This document shows, one piece after another, positions 1 through 7,955 of a stretch of 64,000 nucleotides of DNA. The translations under genes were made by a program, and so were the position numbers. The notes under the pieces were generated by a model that saw only the letters and a list, made by a program, of their open reading frames with translations, ran no database searches and was not told the origin of the DNA. The DNA is from Shinella sp. H4-D48. GTDB taxonomy: Bacteria; Pseudomonadota; Alphaproteobacteria; Rhizobiales; Rhizobiaceae. The stretch spans positions 332,097 to 396,096 of the forward strand of contig NZ_CP093339.1 of assembly GCF_022637395.1 (NCBI RefSeq). The letters run 5' to 3'. Positions within the stretch are counted from its first letter, which is position 1. Each line of letters begins with the position of its first letter.

Positions 1-315
1 GGCGATGCCGGCGGTGGCCGAGCTTGTGACGAAGCTCGCGCTGACCATGCCCGCCAGCGCCACGACGGAGCCAACCGACAAGTCGATGCCGCGTGTCAGG
101 ATGACGAAGGTCATGCCGATGGCCAGGATGCCGTTGATCGATGTCTGGAGCAGCACGTTGGAAATGTTGCCGGGCGTCAGGAAGAACTCGTTCGAGACGG
201 AGAGAATGGCCACCAGCAGCAGGAAGGCGAGGAAAATGCCGTATTCCTGCACGATCAGCCTGCGGCGATCGGAGTTCAGCCAGTTTCCGGCGGACTTGTT
301 TTCGATGCTGGACAC
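1..315 (-). CDS. Sugar ABC transporter permease (RbsC/XylH type), partial
   Basis: Inner-membrane subunit of a carbohydrate importer of the CUT2 class. Only the first 105 codons are inside the window; the 3' end lies beyond base 1. Translation starts at a GTG at 315, preceded by AGAGGTAAG. The sequence shows a short polar N-terminus, a first hydrophobic helix around residues 27-42 (IFLAFLLLVAILSV), and the TRGIDLSVGS motif near residues 80-89, which is the hallmark of the BPD_transp_2 permease family. The ATPase gene lies 48 bp upstream on the same strand, as is usual for these operons. The substrate cannot be told from this fragment. Confidence 0.9.
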   Translation of the reverse strand, partial: MSSIENKSAGNWLNSDRRRLIVQEYGIFLAFLLLVAILSVSNEFFLTPGNISNVLLQTSINGILAIGMTFVILTRGIDLSVGSVVALAGMVSASFVTSSATAGIA

Positions 316-363
316 GGTCTTACCTCTTGTCACGCGGTTCTTGTTGAGGCCCTTCGGCACGTC

Positions 364-1842
364 TCAGGTCGACAGGTGCACGAGCGTCTGGGCGTCGGTT
401 TCCTGCCTGTTACGGATGCCGGCGGACCGGCCCGCGCGCATCACGAGGATGCGGTCGGACATGCCCAGGATTTCGTCGATTTCGGAGGAGATCATCACGA
501 CCGTGCCGCCGGCGGCGGCGAAGTCGCAGATGATGCGATAGATTTCACGCTTGGCACCGACATCCACGCCGCGAGTCGGCTCGTCGAGCAGTAGCACGCG
601 CGGTTGGCGAAGGAACCACTTGCCGAGCACGACCTTCTGCTGGTTGCCGCCAGACAGGCCTGAGACAGGCATGGTGTCGCGCGCCGCCTTGATGGCGAAG
701 CGGTCGATCATGTCGGCGCTGGCCGCCTGTTCCTGGCTCCTGCGCATCACGAAGGCGGGGCTCATTTCCGGCAGGCTGGCAAGGCAGATATTGTTGCGCA
801 CGCTGTCCGAAAGATTGAGGCCCGTGACCTTGCGATCCTCCGTAACAAAGGCGATGCCTTCGGCCATCGCGTCGGATGGCTGGCGAATGGTGACGGACTT
901 GCCCTCGATGCGGATATCGCCCGCCGAAGGATTGTCCATGCCGAACAGGCAGTTGAAGATTTCCGTGCGCCCGGAGCCCATCAGGCCATAGATGCCGAAA
1001 ATCTCGCCCTTGCGTGCCGTAAACGAGATGTCTTCGATCTTGCCCGGCGCCGACAGGCCGGACACTTCCAGGCCGGAAATATCGGTTGGCGTGTTGGTCT
1101 TGATATATTCCTCGCCGAGTTCGCGGCCGACGATCATGCGAATGAGACCGGGCCGGTCGATATCGGCAAGCTTGCCTGCGCCGACGAAGCCGCCATCGCG
1201 GAAGACGGTGTAGCTGTCGGCGATCTGGAAGATTTCCGAGAGGCGGTGCGAGACGTAGACGATACCCTTGCCTTCGGCTTTCAGGCGTTCGATGGCGGAA
1301 AAGAGATGCTGGGCCTCTTTCTCGCCGATGGCCGATGTCGGTTCGTCCATGAAGATGACATCGGCCTCGTGGCTCAGCGCCTTGGCGATCTCGACCAGCT
1401 GCATCTGCGCCACCGACAGGTTCATCATGTATTGCGTGGCGGAGATGCTGAATTCCAGGCGGTCGAGCAGCGCCTGCGCATTGCGGTTCATCGTCTTGAA
1501 GTCGATGCCGCCGAAGCGGGCGGAGGGCTCACGACCGAGATAGATGTTTTCGGCCACGGTCATGTGCGGGACCGGGCTCAATTCCTGTTCGATGATGGCG
1601 ATGCCGGAGCGCAACGCTTCGGCGGGGCTGCCGAATTCCACCGGATTGCCACGATGCAGGATCGTGCCGCCGTCGCGCTTGTGGATGCCCATGAGAATGG
1701 AGAGGAAGGTCGACTTGCCGGCGCCGTTGCCGCCGCACAATGCATGGACCGAGCCGGCTTCCAGTTCGAACTGGCCGTCGCGAAGCGCCGCAACACCGCC
1801 AAAGGACTTTTTCAGTCCCTCCACTTTCAGAAGTGGCTGCAT
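364..1842 (-). CDS. Sugar ABC transporter ATP-binding protein (RbsA/XylG type, double NBD)
   Basis: Cytoplasmic ATPase of a CUT2 sugar importer, carrying two fused nucleotide-binding domains in 492 residues. The first domain has Walker A GGNGAGKST (residues 37-45) and Walker B VIFMDEPTSA. The second has a degenerate P-loop (GLMGSGRTE), signature LSGGNQQKV and Walker B VLLLDEPTRGVD. This asymmetry is normal for RbsA, MglA and XylG. I start it at the ATG at 1842, because GGGAGGA sits just upstream; an in-frame ATG at 1878 would add 12 residues but lacks such a site. The gene is followed by the permease gene, and a periplasmic binding-protein gene is not in the window. Confidence 0.92.
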   Translation of the reverse strand: MQPLLKVEGLKKSFGGVAALRDGQFELEAGSVHALCGGNGAGKSTFLSILMGIHKRDGGTILHRGNPVEFGSPAEALRSGIAIIEQELSPVPHMTVAENIYLGREPSARFGGIDFKTMNRNAQALLDRLEFSISATQYMMNLSVAQMQLVEIAKALSHEADVIFMDEPTSAIGEKEAQHLFSAIERLKAEGKGIVYVSHRLSEIFQIADSYTVFRDGGFVGAGKLADIDRPGLIRMIVGRELGEEYIKTNTPTDISGLEVSGLSAPGKIEDISFTARKGEIFGIYGLMGSGRTEIFNCLFGMDNPSAGDIRIEGKSVTIRQPSDAMAEGIAFVTEDRKVTGLNLSDSVRNNICLASLPEMSPAFVMRRSQEQAASADMIDRFAIKAARDTMPVSGLSGGNQQKVVLGKWFLRQPRVLLLDEPTRGVDVGAKREIYRIICDFAAAGGTVVMISSEIDEILGMSDRILVMRAGRSAGIRNRQETDAQTLVHLST

Positions 1843-2004
1843 GCATTCCTCCCGGCATTTCGGACGATGCTCTCCCATCGATTTTTACAAAATAAGGCCG
1901 AAGGTCGACAAATGTCAACGAAGCTTTTGACAAATTTCTAACAGCTGCTGTCATTTGTAAGATTTGCGACGAAAGTGCGCGTGAAAAGCCTAGGAAAAAG
2001 CAGA

Positions 2005-2035
2005 CGAACCCGCCGCTGAGTTAGCGGCGGGTTCG
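2005..2035 (-). terminator. Rho-independent terminator of the urt operon
   Basis: A perfect 13-bp stem (CGAACCCGCCGCT and its complement) closes a 5-base loop at 2018-2022. On the minus strand it lies about 30 bp after the urtE stop codon and is followed by TCTGCTTTTT, so it reads as the end of urtABCDE. It also insulates the operon from the sugar ABC genes downstream. Confidence 0.85.
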
Positions 2036-2065
2036 GACGTGAGGGCTGTGGATTGATGGTCTGCG

Positions 2066-2761
2066 TCAGACTGTGAGGTGCTGGCGTGCCTCTTTCGTAT
2101 CGAGCGTTTCGGCCGCGCCTTCATGCACGATCTCACCGCGATCCATGATGTAGACGTGGTCGGCGAGCTCGCGGCAGAAATCGAGATATTGCTCGACAAG
2201 CAGGATGGCCATGCCGGTGGAATCGCGCAGGTAGCGGATCGCCCGGCCGATATCCTTGATGATCGAGGGCTGGATGCCTTCGGTCGGTTCATCGAGAACG
2301 AGGATTTTCGGCCGTGTCACCAGGGCCCGGCCGATGGCAAGCTGCTGCTGCTGGCCGCCCGAGAGATCGCCGCCGCGCCGACCGAGCATGGTGTGCAGCA
2401 CCGGGAAAAGACTGAAGATCTCGTTGGGAACGAAGCGCTCCGAGCGCTTCAGTGGCGCATAGCCGGATTCGAGATTTTCCTTCACAGTCAGCAGCGGAAA
2501 GATTTCTCGGCCCTGCGGTACATAGCCGATGCCCTGCTTGGCACGGTTGTAGGGCGCCATGCCGTCCAGCTTGACGTCGTTGAACCCGATGGAGCCGCCC
2601 GAGAGCGGATGCTGGCCTGTAATGGCGCGCAACAGGCTCGATTTTCCCACACCGTTGCGGCCGAGCACGCAGGTGATCTTGCCCATCTCCGCGGTCAGCG
2701 AGACCCCGCGCAGCGCCTGCGCCGCGCCATAGTGCAGATTGGCCTTTTCGACGGTCAGCAT
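2066..2761 (-). CDS. urtE: Urea ABC transporter ATP-binding subunit UrtE
   Basis: LivF-like ATPase of the urea importer, 231 residues, acting at the cytoplasmic face with UrtD. It shows Walker A GRNGVGKSS (about residues 34-42), signature LSGGQQQQLAIGRAL and Walker B ILVLDEPTEGIQPS; the EPTEGIQPSII stretch is characteristic of UrtE. The H-loop position reads LVEQ, which is usual for LivF and UrtE and not a defect. It is the last gene of the operon, only 4 bp after urtD, and is followed by a strong terminator. Confidence 0.95.
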   Translation of the reverse strand: MLTVEKANLHYGAAQALRGVSLTAEMGKITCVLGRNGVGKSSLLRAITGQHPLSGGSIGFNDVKLDGMAPYNRAKQGIGYVPQGREIFPLLTVKENLESGYAPLKRSERFVPNEIFSLFPVLHTMLGRRGGDLSGGQQQQLAIGRALVTRPKILVLDEPTEGIQPSIIKDIGRAIRYLRDSTGMAILLVEQYLDFCRELADHVYIMDRGEIVHEGAAETLDTKEARQHLTV

Positions 2762-2765
2762 GGCC

Positions 2766-3530
2766 TCATCTCCCCAGATAGTTCTCGATCACCTTAGGAT
2801 CGGCGCTGACGAAATCGATCGAGCCTTCAGCCAGGACAGAGCCTTCGGCCAGGCACGTCACCTTCACGCCAAGATCCCGGATGAAACCCATGTCATGCTC
2901 GACCACCACCACCGAGCGTGTCTTGGCGATTTCCTTCAGAAGGAGCGCCGTTTCCGTCGTTTCCGCATCTGTCATGCCCGCAACGGGCTCGTCGACCAGA
3001 AGCAGTTCGGGCTCCTGCGCCAGCAGCATGCCGATCTCCAGCCATTGCTTCTGGCCGTGGCTGAGATTGGCGGCGTAGTCGTCCTTGCGGTTGGTGAGAC
3101 GCACGGTGGAAAGGATCTCTTCGATGCGTGCCTTGTCCTCGGCGGTCAGGCGATAGAACAGCGTGGAGAACACGCCGCGCTTGCGGTTGAGCGCCAGTTC
3201 CAGATTGTCCCAGACCGTATGGCTTTCGAACACCGTCGGCTTTTGGAACTTGCGGCCGATGCCGAGTTGGGCGATCTCCGCCTCGTCCTTCTGGGTGAGG
3301 TCGACCGCGCCCTTGAAAAAGACCTCGCCCTCGTCGGGACGCGTCTTGCCGGTGATGATGTCCATCATCGTCGTCTTGCCCGCGCCGTTCGGGCCGATGA
3401 TGGCGCGCAGTTCGCCGGGCTCGATGACAAAAGAGAGCGAATTGAGCGCCTTGAAGCCATCGAAGGAAACGGAGACGCCGTCGAGATAGAGGATGCTGGT
3501 GGGCTTGGCATTACTTGCGAGCGTGTTCAT
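2766..3530 (-). CDS. urtD: Urea ABC transporter ATP-binding subunit UrtD
   Basis: LivG-like ATPase of the urea importer. It has Walker A GPNGAGKTT, signature NLSHGQKQWLEIGM, Walker B LLLVDEPVAGMTD and an intact H-loop (VVVEHD). The NLSHGQKQWLEIGM signature is typical of UrtD. I chose the ATG at 3530, which has GGCGGAG at normal spacing; an in-frame GTG at 3539 overlaps the urtC stop codon as GTGA and would add three residues. The tight packing with urtC and urtE implies one transcript and translational coupling. Confidence 0.95.
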   Translation of the reverse strand: MNTLASNAKPTSILYLDGVSVSFDGFKALNSLSFVIEPGELRAIIGPNGAGKTTMMDIITGKTRPDEGEVFFKGAVDLTQKDEAEIAQLGIGRKFQKPTVFESHTVWDNLELALNRKRGVFSTLFYRLTAEDKARIEEILSTVRLTNRKDDYAANLSHGQKQWLEIGMLLAQEPELLLVDEPVAGMTDAETTETALLLKEIAKTRSVVVVEHDMGFIRDLGVKVTCLAEGSVLAEGSIDFVSADPKVIENYLGR

Positions 3531-3535
3531 GGTCG

Positions 3536-4696
3536 TCACTCCGCCGCCTGGGGTTCTGCTGCAAGGGCTCGTGCCGCCTCGGCCTGCCGGGCCTTGTGGT
3601 AGTCCCGCCGGCGCTCGATGACCTGCCGGGCGGTGCCGACGATGCCCTTGGGCAGGAACAGCGTGACGAGAACGAACAGGCCCCCGAGCGCGAAGAGCCA
3701 GAATTCCGGGAAGGCGGCGGTGAAGATGCTCTTTCCGCCGTTGACGAGGATCGCACCGACGATCGGGCCGATCAGCGTGCCGCGTCCCCCGACCGCCGTC
3801 CAGATGACGACCTCGATGGAATTTGCCGGCTCGAACTCGCCCGGATTGATGATACCGACCTGCGGAACATAGAGCGCGCCGGCGACACCTGCCATCATGG
3901 CCGAGACCGTGAAGGCGAAAAGCTTCATGTGCTCCACACGGTAGCCGAGGAAGCGGGTCCGGCTTTCGGCATCGCGCACACCGATAAGGACCTTGCCGTA
4001 TTTCGAGCGCACGATGCCGGACGTGATGACCAGCGAGAGGGCGAGAGCGATGGCCGAGGCCGCGAAGAGCGCCGAGCGCGTACCGTTCGACTGGATGCTG
4101 TAGCCGAGGATATCCTTGAAGTCCGTGAGGCCGTTATTGCCGCCGAAGCCCATGTCGTTGCGGAAGAAGGCAAGCAGGAGGGCAAACGTCATCGCCTGCG
4201 TGATGATGGAGAGATAGACGCCGTTGACGCGCGAGCGGAAGGCGAACCAGCCGAAGACGAAGGCGAGCAGGCCCGGAACAAGAACCGCCATCAGCGCGGC
4301 AAACCAGAACATGTCGAAGCCATGCCAGAACAACGGAAGTTCCTTCCAGTTGAGGAAGACCATGAAATCCGGCAGCAACGGGTTTCCGTAGGAGCCGCGC
4401 GCGCCGATCTGGCGCATCAGATACATGCCCATGGCATAACCGCCGAGCGCGAAGAAGGCGGCGTGGCCGAGCGAAAGGATGCCGCAGAAACCCCAGACCA
4501 GATCGAGCGCCAGCGCCAGCAGCGCATAGGTGAGATACTTGCCGAACAGCGAGACGATATAGGTGGGGATGTGCAGCGGGTGGTCCGGCGCCGTCATGAG
4601 GTTGAGGGCGGGAACAAGGGCCGCGATCACCAGCAGCAGTGCCGTGACCCAGACGATATTGCGGTCTAGCGCCTTGAGGACAAATGAGGTGATCAT
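3536..4696 (-). CDS. urtC: Urea ABC transporter permease UrtC
   Basis: LivM-type membrane subunit of the urea importer, 386 residues with about ten hydrophobic segments. It contains the family stretch WGFCGILSLGHAAFFALGGY near residues 70-89 and the coupling region GVRDAESRTRFLGY near residues 245-258. The start ATG overlaps the urtB stop codon by 4 bp (ATGA). The C-terminal tail is Ala/Glu-rich and polar. It forms the channel together with UrtB. Confidence 0.95.
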   Translation of the reverse strand: MITSFVLKALDRNIVWVTALLLVIAALVPALNLMTAPDHPLHIPTYIVSLFGKYLTYALLALALDLVWGFCGILSLGHAAFFALGGYAMGMYLMRQIGARGSYGNPLLPDFMVFLNWKELPLFWHGFDMFWFAALMAVLVPGLLAFVFGWFAFRSRVNGVYLSIITQAMTFALLLAFFRNDMGFGGNNGLTDFKDILGYSIQSNGTRSALFAASAIALALSLVITSGIVRSKYGKVLIGVRDAESRTRFLGYRVEHMKLFAFTVSAMMAGVAGALYVPQVGIINPGEFEPANSIEVVIWTAVGGRGTLIGPIVGAILVNGGKSIFTAAFPEFWLFALGGLFVLVTLFLPKGIVGTARQVIERRRDYHKARQAEAARALAAEPQAAE

Positions 4697-6324
4697 GCTT
4701 CCACCGCCCTTCCCTTGAGTGCGAAGAGCCCCCGTGGCCGCTTCTGGATGAAGAGGATGATCAACACGAGCACGAGGATCTTGCCGAGCACCGCGCCCGC
4801 ATAGGGCTCAAGGAACTTGTTGAGGATGCCGAGTGTGAAGGCACCGACGAGCGTTCCCCAGAGATTGCCCACGCCGCCGAAGACCACGACTATGAAACTG
4901 TCGATGATGTAGCCCTGGCCGAGATTGGGCGAGACATTGTCGATCTGGCTGAGCGCGACACCGGCAATGCCTGCGATGCCGGAGCCGAGCGCGAAGGTGA
5001 GGGCATCCACCCAGGGCGTCTTGATGCCCATGGAAGAGGCCATGCGGCGGTTCTGGGTGACGGCGCGCATCTGCAGCCCCATTGGCGTCTTTTTGAGCAG
5101 GAACAGCAGAAAGGCGAAGACCGCGAGGGAGAAGACGATGATCCACATTCGGTTCCAGGTGATCGTCATGCCGCCGAGATCGAACGCCCCGGACATCCAG
5201 GATGGGTTGCCGACTTCCTGGTTGGTCGGCCCGAAGATCGAGCGCACGGCCTGCTGGAGGATGAGCGACACGCCCCAGGTGGCGAGAAGGGTTTCGAGCG
5301 GCCGACCGTAGAGAAAGCGGATGATGCCGCGCTCGATGGCGAGGCCCACCACGCCGGTCACGATAAAGGCGAGCGGCAGCGCGATGGCCAGCGACCAGTC
5401 GAACAGGCCGGGGAAGGACGTGCGGATGATCTGCTGGACCACGAAAGTGGTGTAGGCGCCGAGCATCACCATCTCGCCATGCGCCATGTTGATGATGCCC
5501 ATCACGCCGAAGGTGATTGCAAGGCCGATGGCAGCCAGCAGCAGAACGGAGCCGAGCGACAGGCCGTACCAGATGTTCTGTCCGGCGGCCCACAGCGCCT
5601 GCCGGTCCTCGATCTGCTTAATGCCGGCCTCGATATCGGGCCGCAGGCTCTCATCGGCGGTGGCAAGAGCCGACGACAGCAGCGAAAGCGAGTCACGGCC
5701 GCCGGTCTCGACCACCGTCGCGACCGCCGCCTTCTTCTCGTCGACCGGAAGGTCCGAAACGAGTACGGACGCTGCACGGGCCTTTTCGAGCACAGCCCGA
5801 ACGGCGCCGTCGGTCTCGGCAGCGAGGACGGTATCGAGGCCATCGAGTGCGTCGGCCGAAGGGGTGCGCAGGATCGTGTTTGCCGCCTGAAGACGCACGC
5901 CTGTCTCGGGGCTCATCAGCGTCAGGCCGCCGAGCGCGGCGCGAATGGTACGGCGCAGGCCGTTGTTGACCTTGATTTTCTCCAGCGCTGCCTTGGCCTC
6001 TTCGCCGGCCGTGTCACCCGTCAAAGCGTCGATCAGCATGAAATTGGAACCGGCCGGCTTGACGATGAAGACGGTGCCATCGGTCTTGCGCTGGTACAGA
6101 TCGCCCTCCGAGAGCGCTTCCAGAGCCGGGACGATCTTCGGATCGCCGGTCTTCGCCAGTGCTTCCACCTGCTTCTGGCTCTGCTGAAAATTGCCGCCGC
6201 CGAGCGCGTTGACCATGGCGCGCAGGTCGTCGGCCGCCCTCAGATCGGTCGCAAGCATCGTCACCATCACGCAGAATGCGACGAGCAGGCATTGCAGGAA
6301 TCGGTGGATGAGCCGCGCGTGCAT
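4693..6324 (-). CDS. urtB: Urea ABC transporter permease UrtB with long N-terminal extracytoplasmic region
   Basis: LivH-type membrane subunit, 543 residues. Residues 1-30 form a cleavable-looking signal (hydrophobic core LLVAFCVMVTMLATDL, then RAADD). Residues 31-250 are a soluble, helical, Ala/Lys/Glu-rich segment. The permease core starts near residue 250 with GSVLLLAAIGLAITFGVMG and contains NMAHGEMVMLGAY. The long N-terminal extension is known in UrtB and absent from ordinary LivH. A small hairpin in the 109-bp gap between urtA and urtB may lower expression of the distal genes relative to urtA. Confidence 0.95.
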   Translation of the reverse strand: MHARLIHRFLQCLLVAFCVMVTMLATDLRAADDLRAMVNALGGGNFQQSQKQVEALAKTGDPKIVPALEALSEGDLYQRKTDGTVFIVKPAGSNFMLIDALTGDTAGEEAKAALEKIKVNNGLRRTIRAALGGLTLMSPETGVRLQAANTILRTPSADALDGLDTVLAAETDGAVRAVLEKARAASVLVSDLPVDEKKAAVATVVETGGRDSLSLLSSALATADESLRPDIEAGIKQIEDRQALWAAGQNIWYGLSLGSVLLLAAIGLAITFGVMGIINMAHGEMVMLGAYTTFVVQQIIRTSFPGLFDWSLAIALPLAFIVTGVVGLAIERGIIRFLYGRPLETLLATWGVSLILQQAVRSIFGPTNQEVGNPSWMSGAFDLGGMTITWNRMWIIVFSLAVFAFLLFLLKKTPMGLQMRAVTQNRRMASSMGIKTPWVDALTFALGSGIAGIAGVALSQIDNVSPNLGQGYIIDSFIVVVFGGVGNLWGTLVGAFTLGILNKFLEPYAGAVLGKILVLVLIILFIQKRPRGLFALKGRAVEA

Positions 6325-6360
6325 GTCACGTCCTCAAGCAGTCAGACTGAAAGGGTTACG

Positions 6361-6382
6361 TCCCGGCGGCCCAACGCCGGGA
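6361..6382 (-). promoter_or_regulatory. Intercistronic hairpin between urtA and urtB
   Basis: An 8-bp inverted repeat (TCCCGGCG and CGCCGGGA) encloses a 6-base loop in the 109-bp space between urtA and urtB. It has no U-run. It is best read as a partial attenuator or an mRNA 3'-end stabiliser that leaves more binding-protein message than permease message. That arrangement is common in ABC importer operons; the role here is inferred. Confidence 0.45.
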
Positions 6383-6433
6383 TGCAGAGTGGGGCCGCCG
6401 CGAGGAGAGACGCAGCGGCCGTGACCAGACGGA

Positions 6434-7726
6434 TCAGGAGCCCTTGCCGCCGCACTTGCCGGTGGCGACGTTGAAGTTGCCGCATTCCATGGGCTTGCGC
6501 CAATCGGCGATCAGGTCCTTGGAATCAGGCAGGAAGTCCGACCACTCGTCGCCGACGACGAGGCCGGGCGTTTCCCAGACGGTCTCGAACTGGCCGTCGG
6601 TCTGGATTTCGCCGATCAGCACCGGCTTGGTGATGTGGTGGTTCGGCATCATGGTAGAATAGCCGCCCGAAAGGTTCGGCACGGAAACGCCGATCATCGC
6701 GTCGAGCACGGCGTCCGTATCGGTGGTGCCTGCCTTCTCGACGGCCTTCAGCCACATGTTGAAGCCGATATAATGGGCTTCCATCGGGTCGTTGGTGACG
6801 CGCTTGTCGTTCTTCGTGAAGGCCTGCCACGTCTTGATGAACTCGGCATTCGCCGGGTTGTCGACGGACTGGAAGTAATTCCAGGCGGCGAGATGACCGA
6901 CGAGCGGGCCGGTGTCGAGGCCGGCAAGTTCTTCCTCACCCACGGAGAAGGCGACGACAGGGATATCCTCAGCCTTGACGCCCTGGTTGCCGAGTTCCTT
7001 GTAGAAGGGAACATTGGCGTCACCGTTTATGGTCGAAACCACGGCGGTCTTCTTGCCCGCCGAGCCGAACTTCTTGATGTCGGAGACGATCGTCTGCCAG
7101 TCGGAATGACCGAAGGGCGTGTAGTTGATCATGATGTCCTCGGCGGCGACGCCCTTGGACTTCAGGTAGGCTTCGAGGATCTTGTTGGTCGTGCGCGGAT
7201 AGACATAGTCGGTGCCGGCAAGCACCCAGCGCTCGACGCCTTCGTTCGCCATCAGGTAGTCGACGGCGGGAATGGCCTGCTGGTTCGGTGCCGCACCCGT
7301 GTAGAACACGTTGCGCTGGCTTTCCTCGCCCTCGTACTGGACGGGGTAGAAGAGGATCGAGTTCAGTTCTTCGAACACCGGAAGCACGGACTTGCGCGAC
7401 ACCGACGTCCAGCACCCGAAGACGGCCGAAACCTTGTCGACCGAGACCAGCTCACGGGCCTTTTCAGCGAAAAGCGGCCAGTCGGAAGCCGGGTCGACCA
7501 CGACGGCTTCGAGCTTCTTGCCCAGAAGGCCGCCCTTCTTGTTCTGCTCTTCGATGAGCATCAGCATGGCATCCTTGAGCGTCGTCTCGGAAATCGCCAT
7601 GGTGCCGGAAAGCGAATGCAGGATGCCGACCTTGATGGTGTCGTCGGCAGCGAATGCGCCGTGGAAGGCTGTCGTGGAAAGAATGGCTGCAAGCAATGCG
7701 CCGGTGGCGCGCCTCTTGATGGACAT
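6434..7726 (-). CDS. urtA: Urea ABC transporter substrate-binding protein UrtA
   Basis: Periplasmic urea receptor of the importer, 430 residues. The N-terminus is a classical signal peptide (MSIKRRATGALLAAILSTTA, cleavage near AFAADD, about residue 26). The mature part begins TIKVGILHSLSGTMAISE, and VVDPASDWPLFAEKA, FGCWTSVSRKSVLPVFEE and LFYPVQYEGEES follow. These are diagnostic of UrtA/AmiC-like type I binding proteins. It is the first gene of the minus-strand operon, so the promoter should lie in the 229-bp divergent region 7727-7955. I found no convincing sigma-54 -24/-12 element there, although urea transporters are often nitrogen-controlled. Confidence 0.96.
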   Translation of the reverse strand: MSIKRRATGALLAAILSTTAFHGAFAADDTIKVGILHSLSGTMAISETTLKDAMLMLIEEQNKKGGLLGKKLEAVVVDPASDWPLFAEKARELVSVDKVSAVFGCWTSVSRKSVLPVFEELNSILFYPVQYEGEESQRNVFYTGAAPNQQAIPAVDYLMANEGVERWVLAGTDYVYPRTTNKILEAYLKSKGVAAEDIMINYTPFGHSDWQTIVSDIKKFGSAGKKTAVVSTINGDANVPFYKELGNQGVKAEDIPVVAFSVGEEELAGLDTGPLVGHLAAWNYFQSVDNPANAEFIKTWQAFTKNDKRVTNDPMEAHYIGFNMWLKAVEKAGTTDTDAVLDAMIGVSVPNLSGGYSTMMPNHHITKPVLIGEIQTDGQFETVWETPGLVVGDEWSDFLPDSKDLIADWRKPMECGNFNVATGKCGGKGS

Positions 7727-7955
7727 GGTCTGAACCCCTCTGTTCGTTTGACCGCAACGGGGCGGATTGGTTGTTTTTGGCCGTTGCTGCGGGAACTATC
7801 CGACAGGCATGCTGCGCTGCACATACGTCATATTGCGTAGAAGGCAGGGGTAAGCGGGAAGCTTTTGCGGCGGCGCACCAATTTCGGGGGCGGCGCTTCT
7901 GTGTTAGGAACACTGACAGACGGCCGGCAAACGGCCCAGGGAACAGCAGGACACG

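Noticed and set aside
364..1842. Degenerate P-loop GLMGSGRTE in the second domain of the sugar ATPase
   Set aside because: This is the usual state of the second domain in RbsA-type proteins, so it is not evidence of decay.
2066..2761. H-loop Gln (LVEQ) in UrtE as a possible defect
   Set aside because: Gln at this position is normal in LivF and UrtE ATPases, unlike the Gly in the ATPase at 25409.
7727..7955. Search for a sigma-54 promoter upstream of urtA
   Set aside because: No GG-N10-GC element with acceptable flanks was found on the minus strand, so NtrC/sigma-54 control is not claimed.
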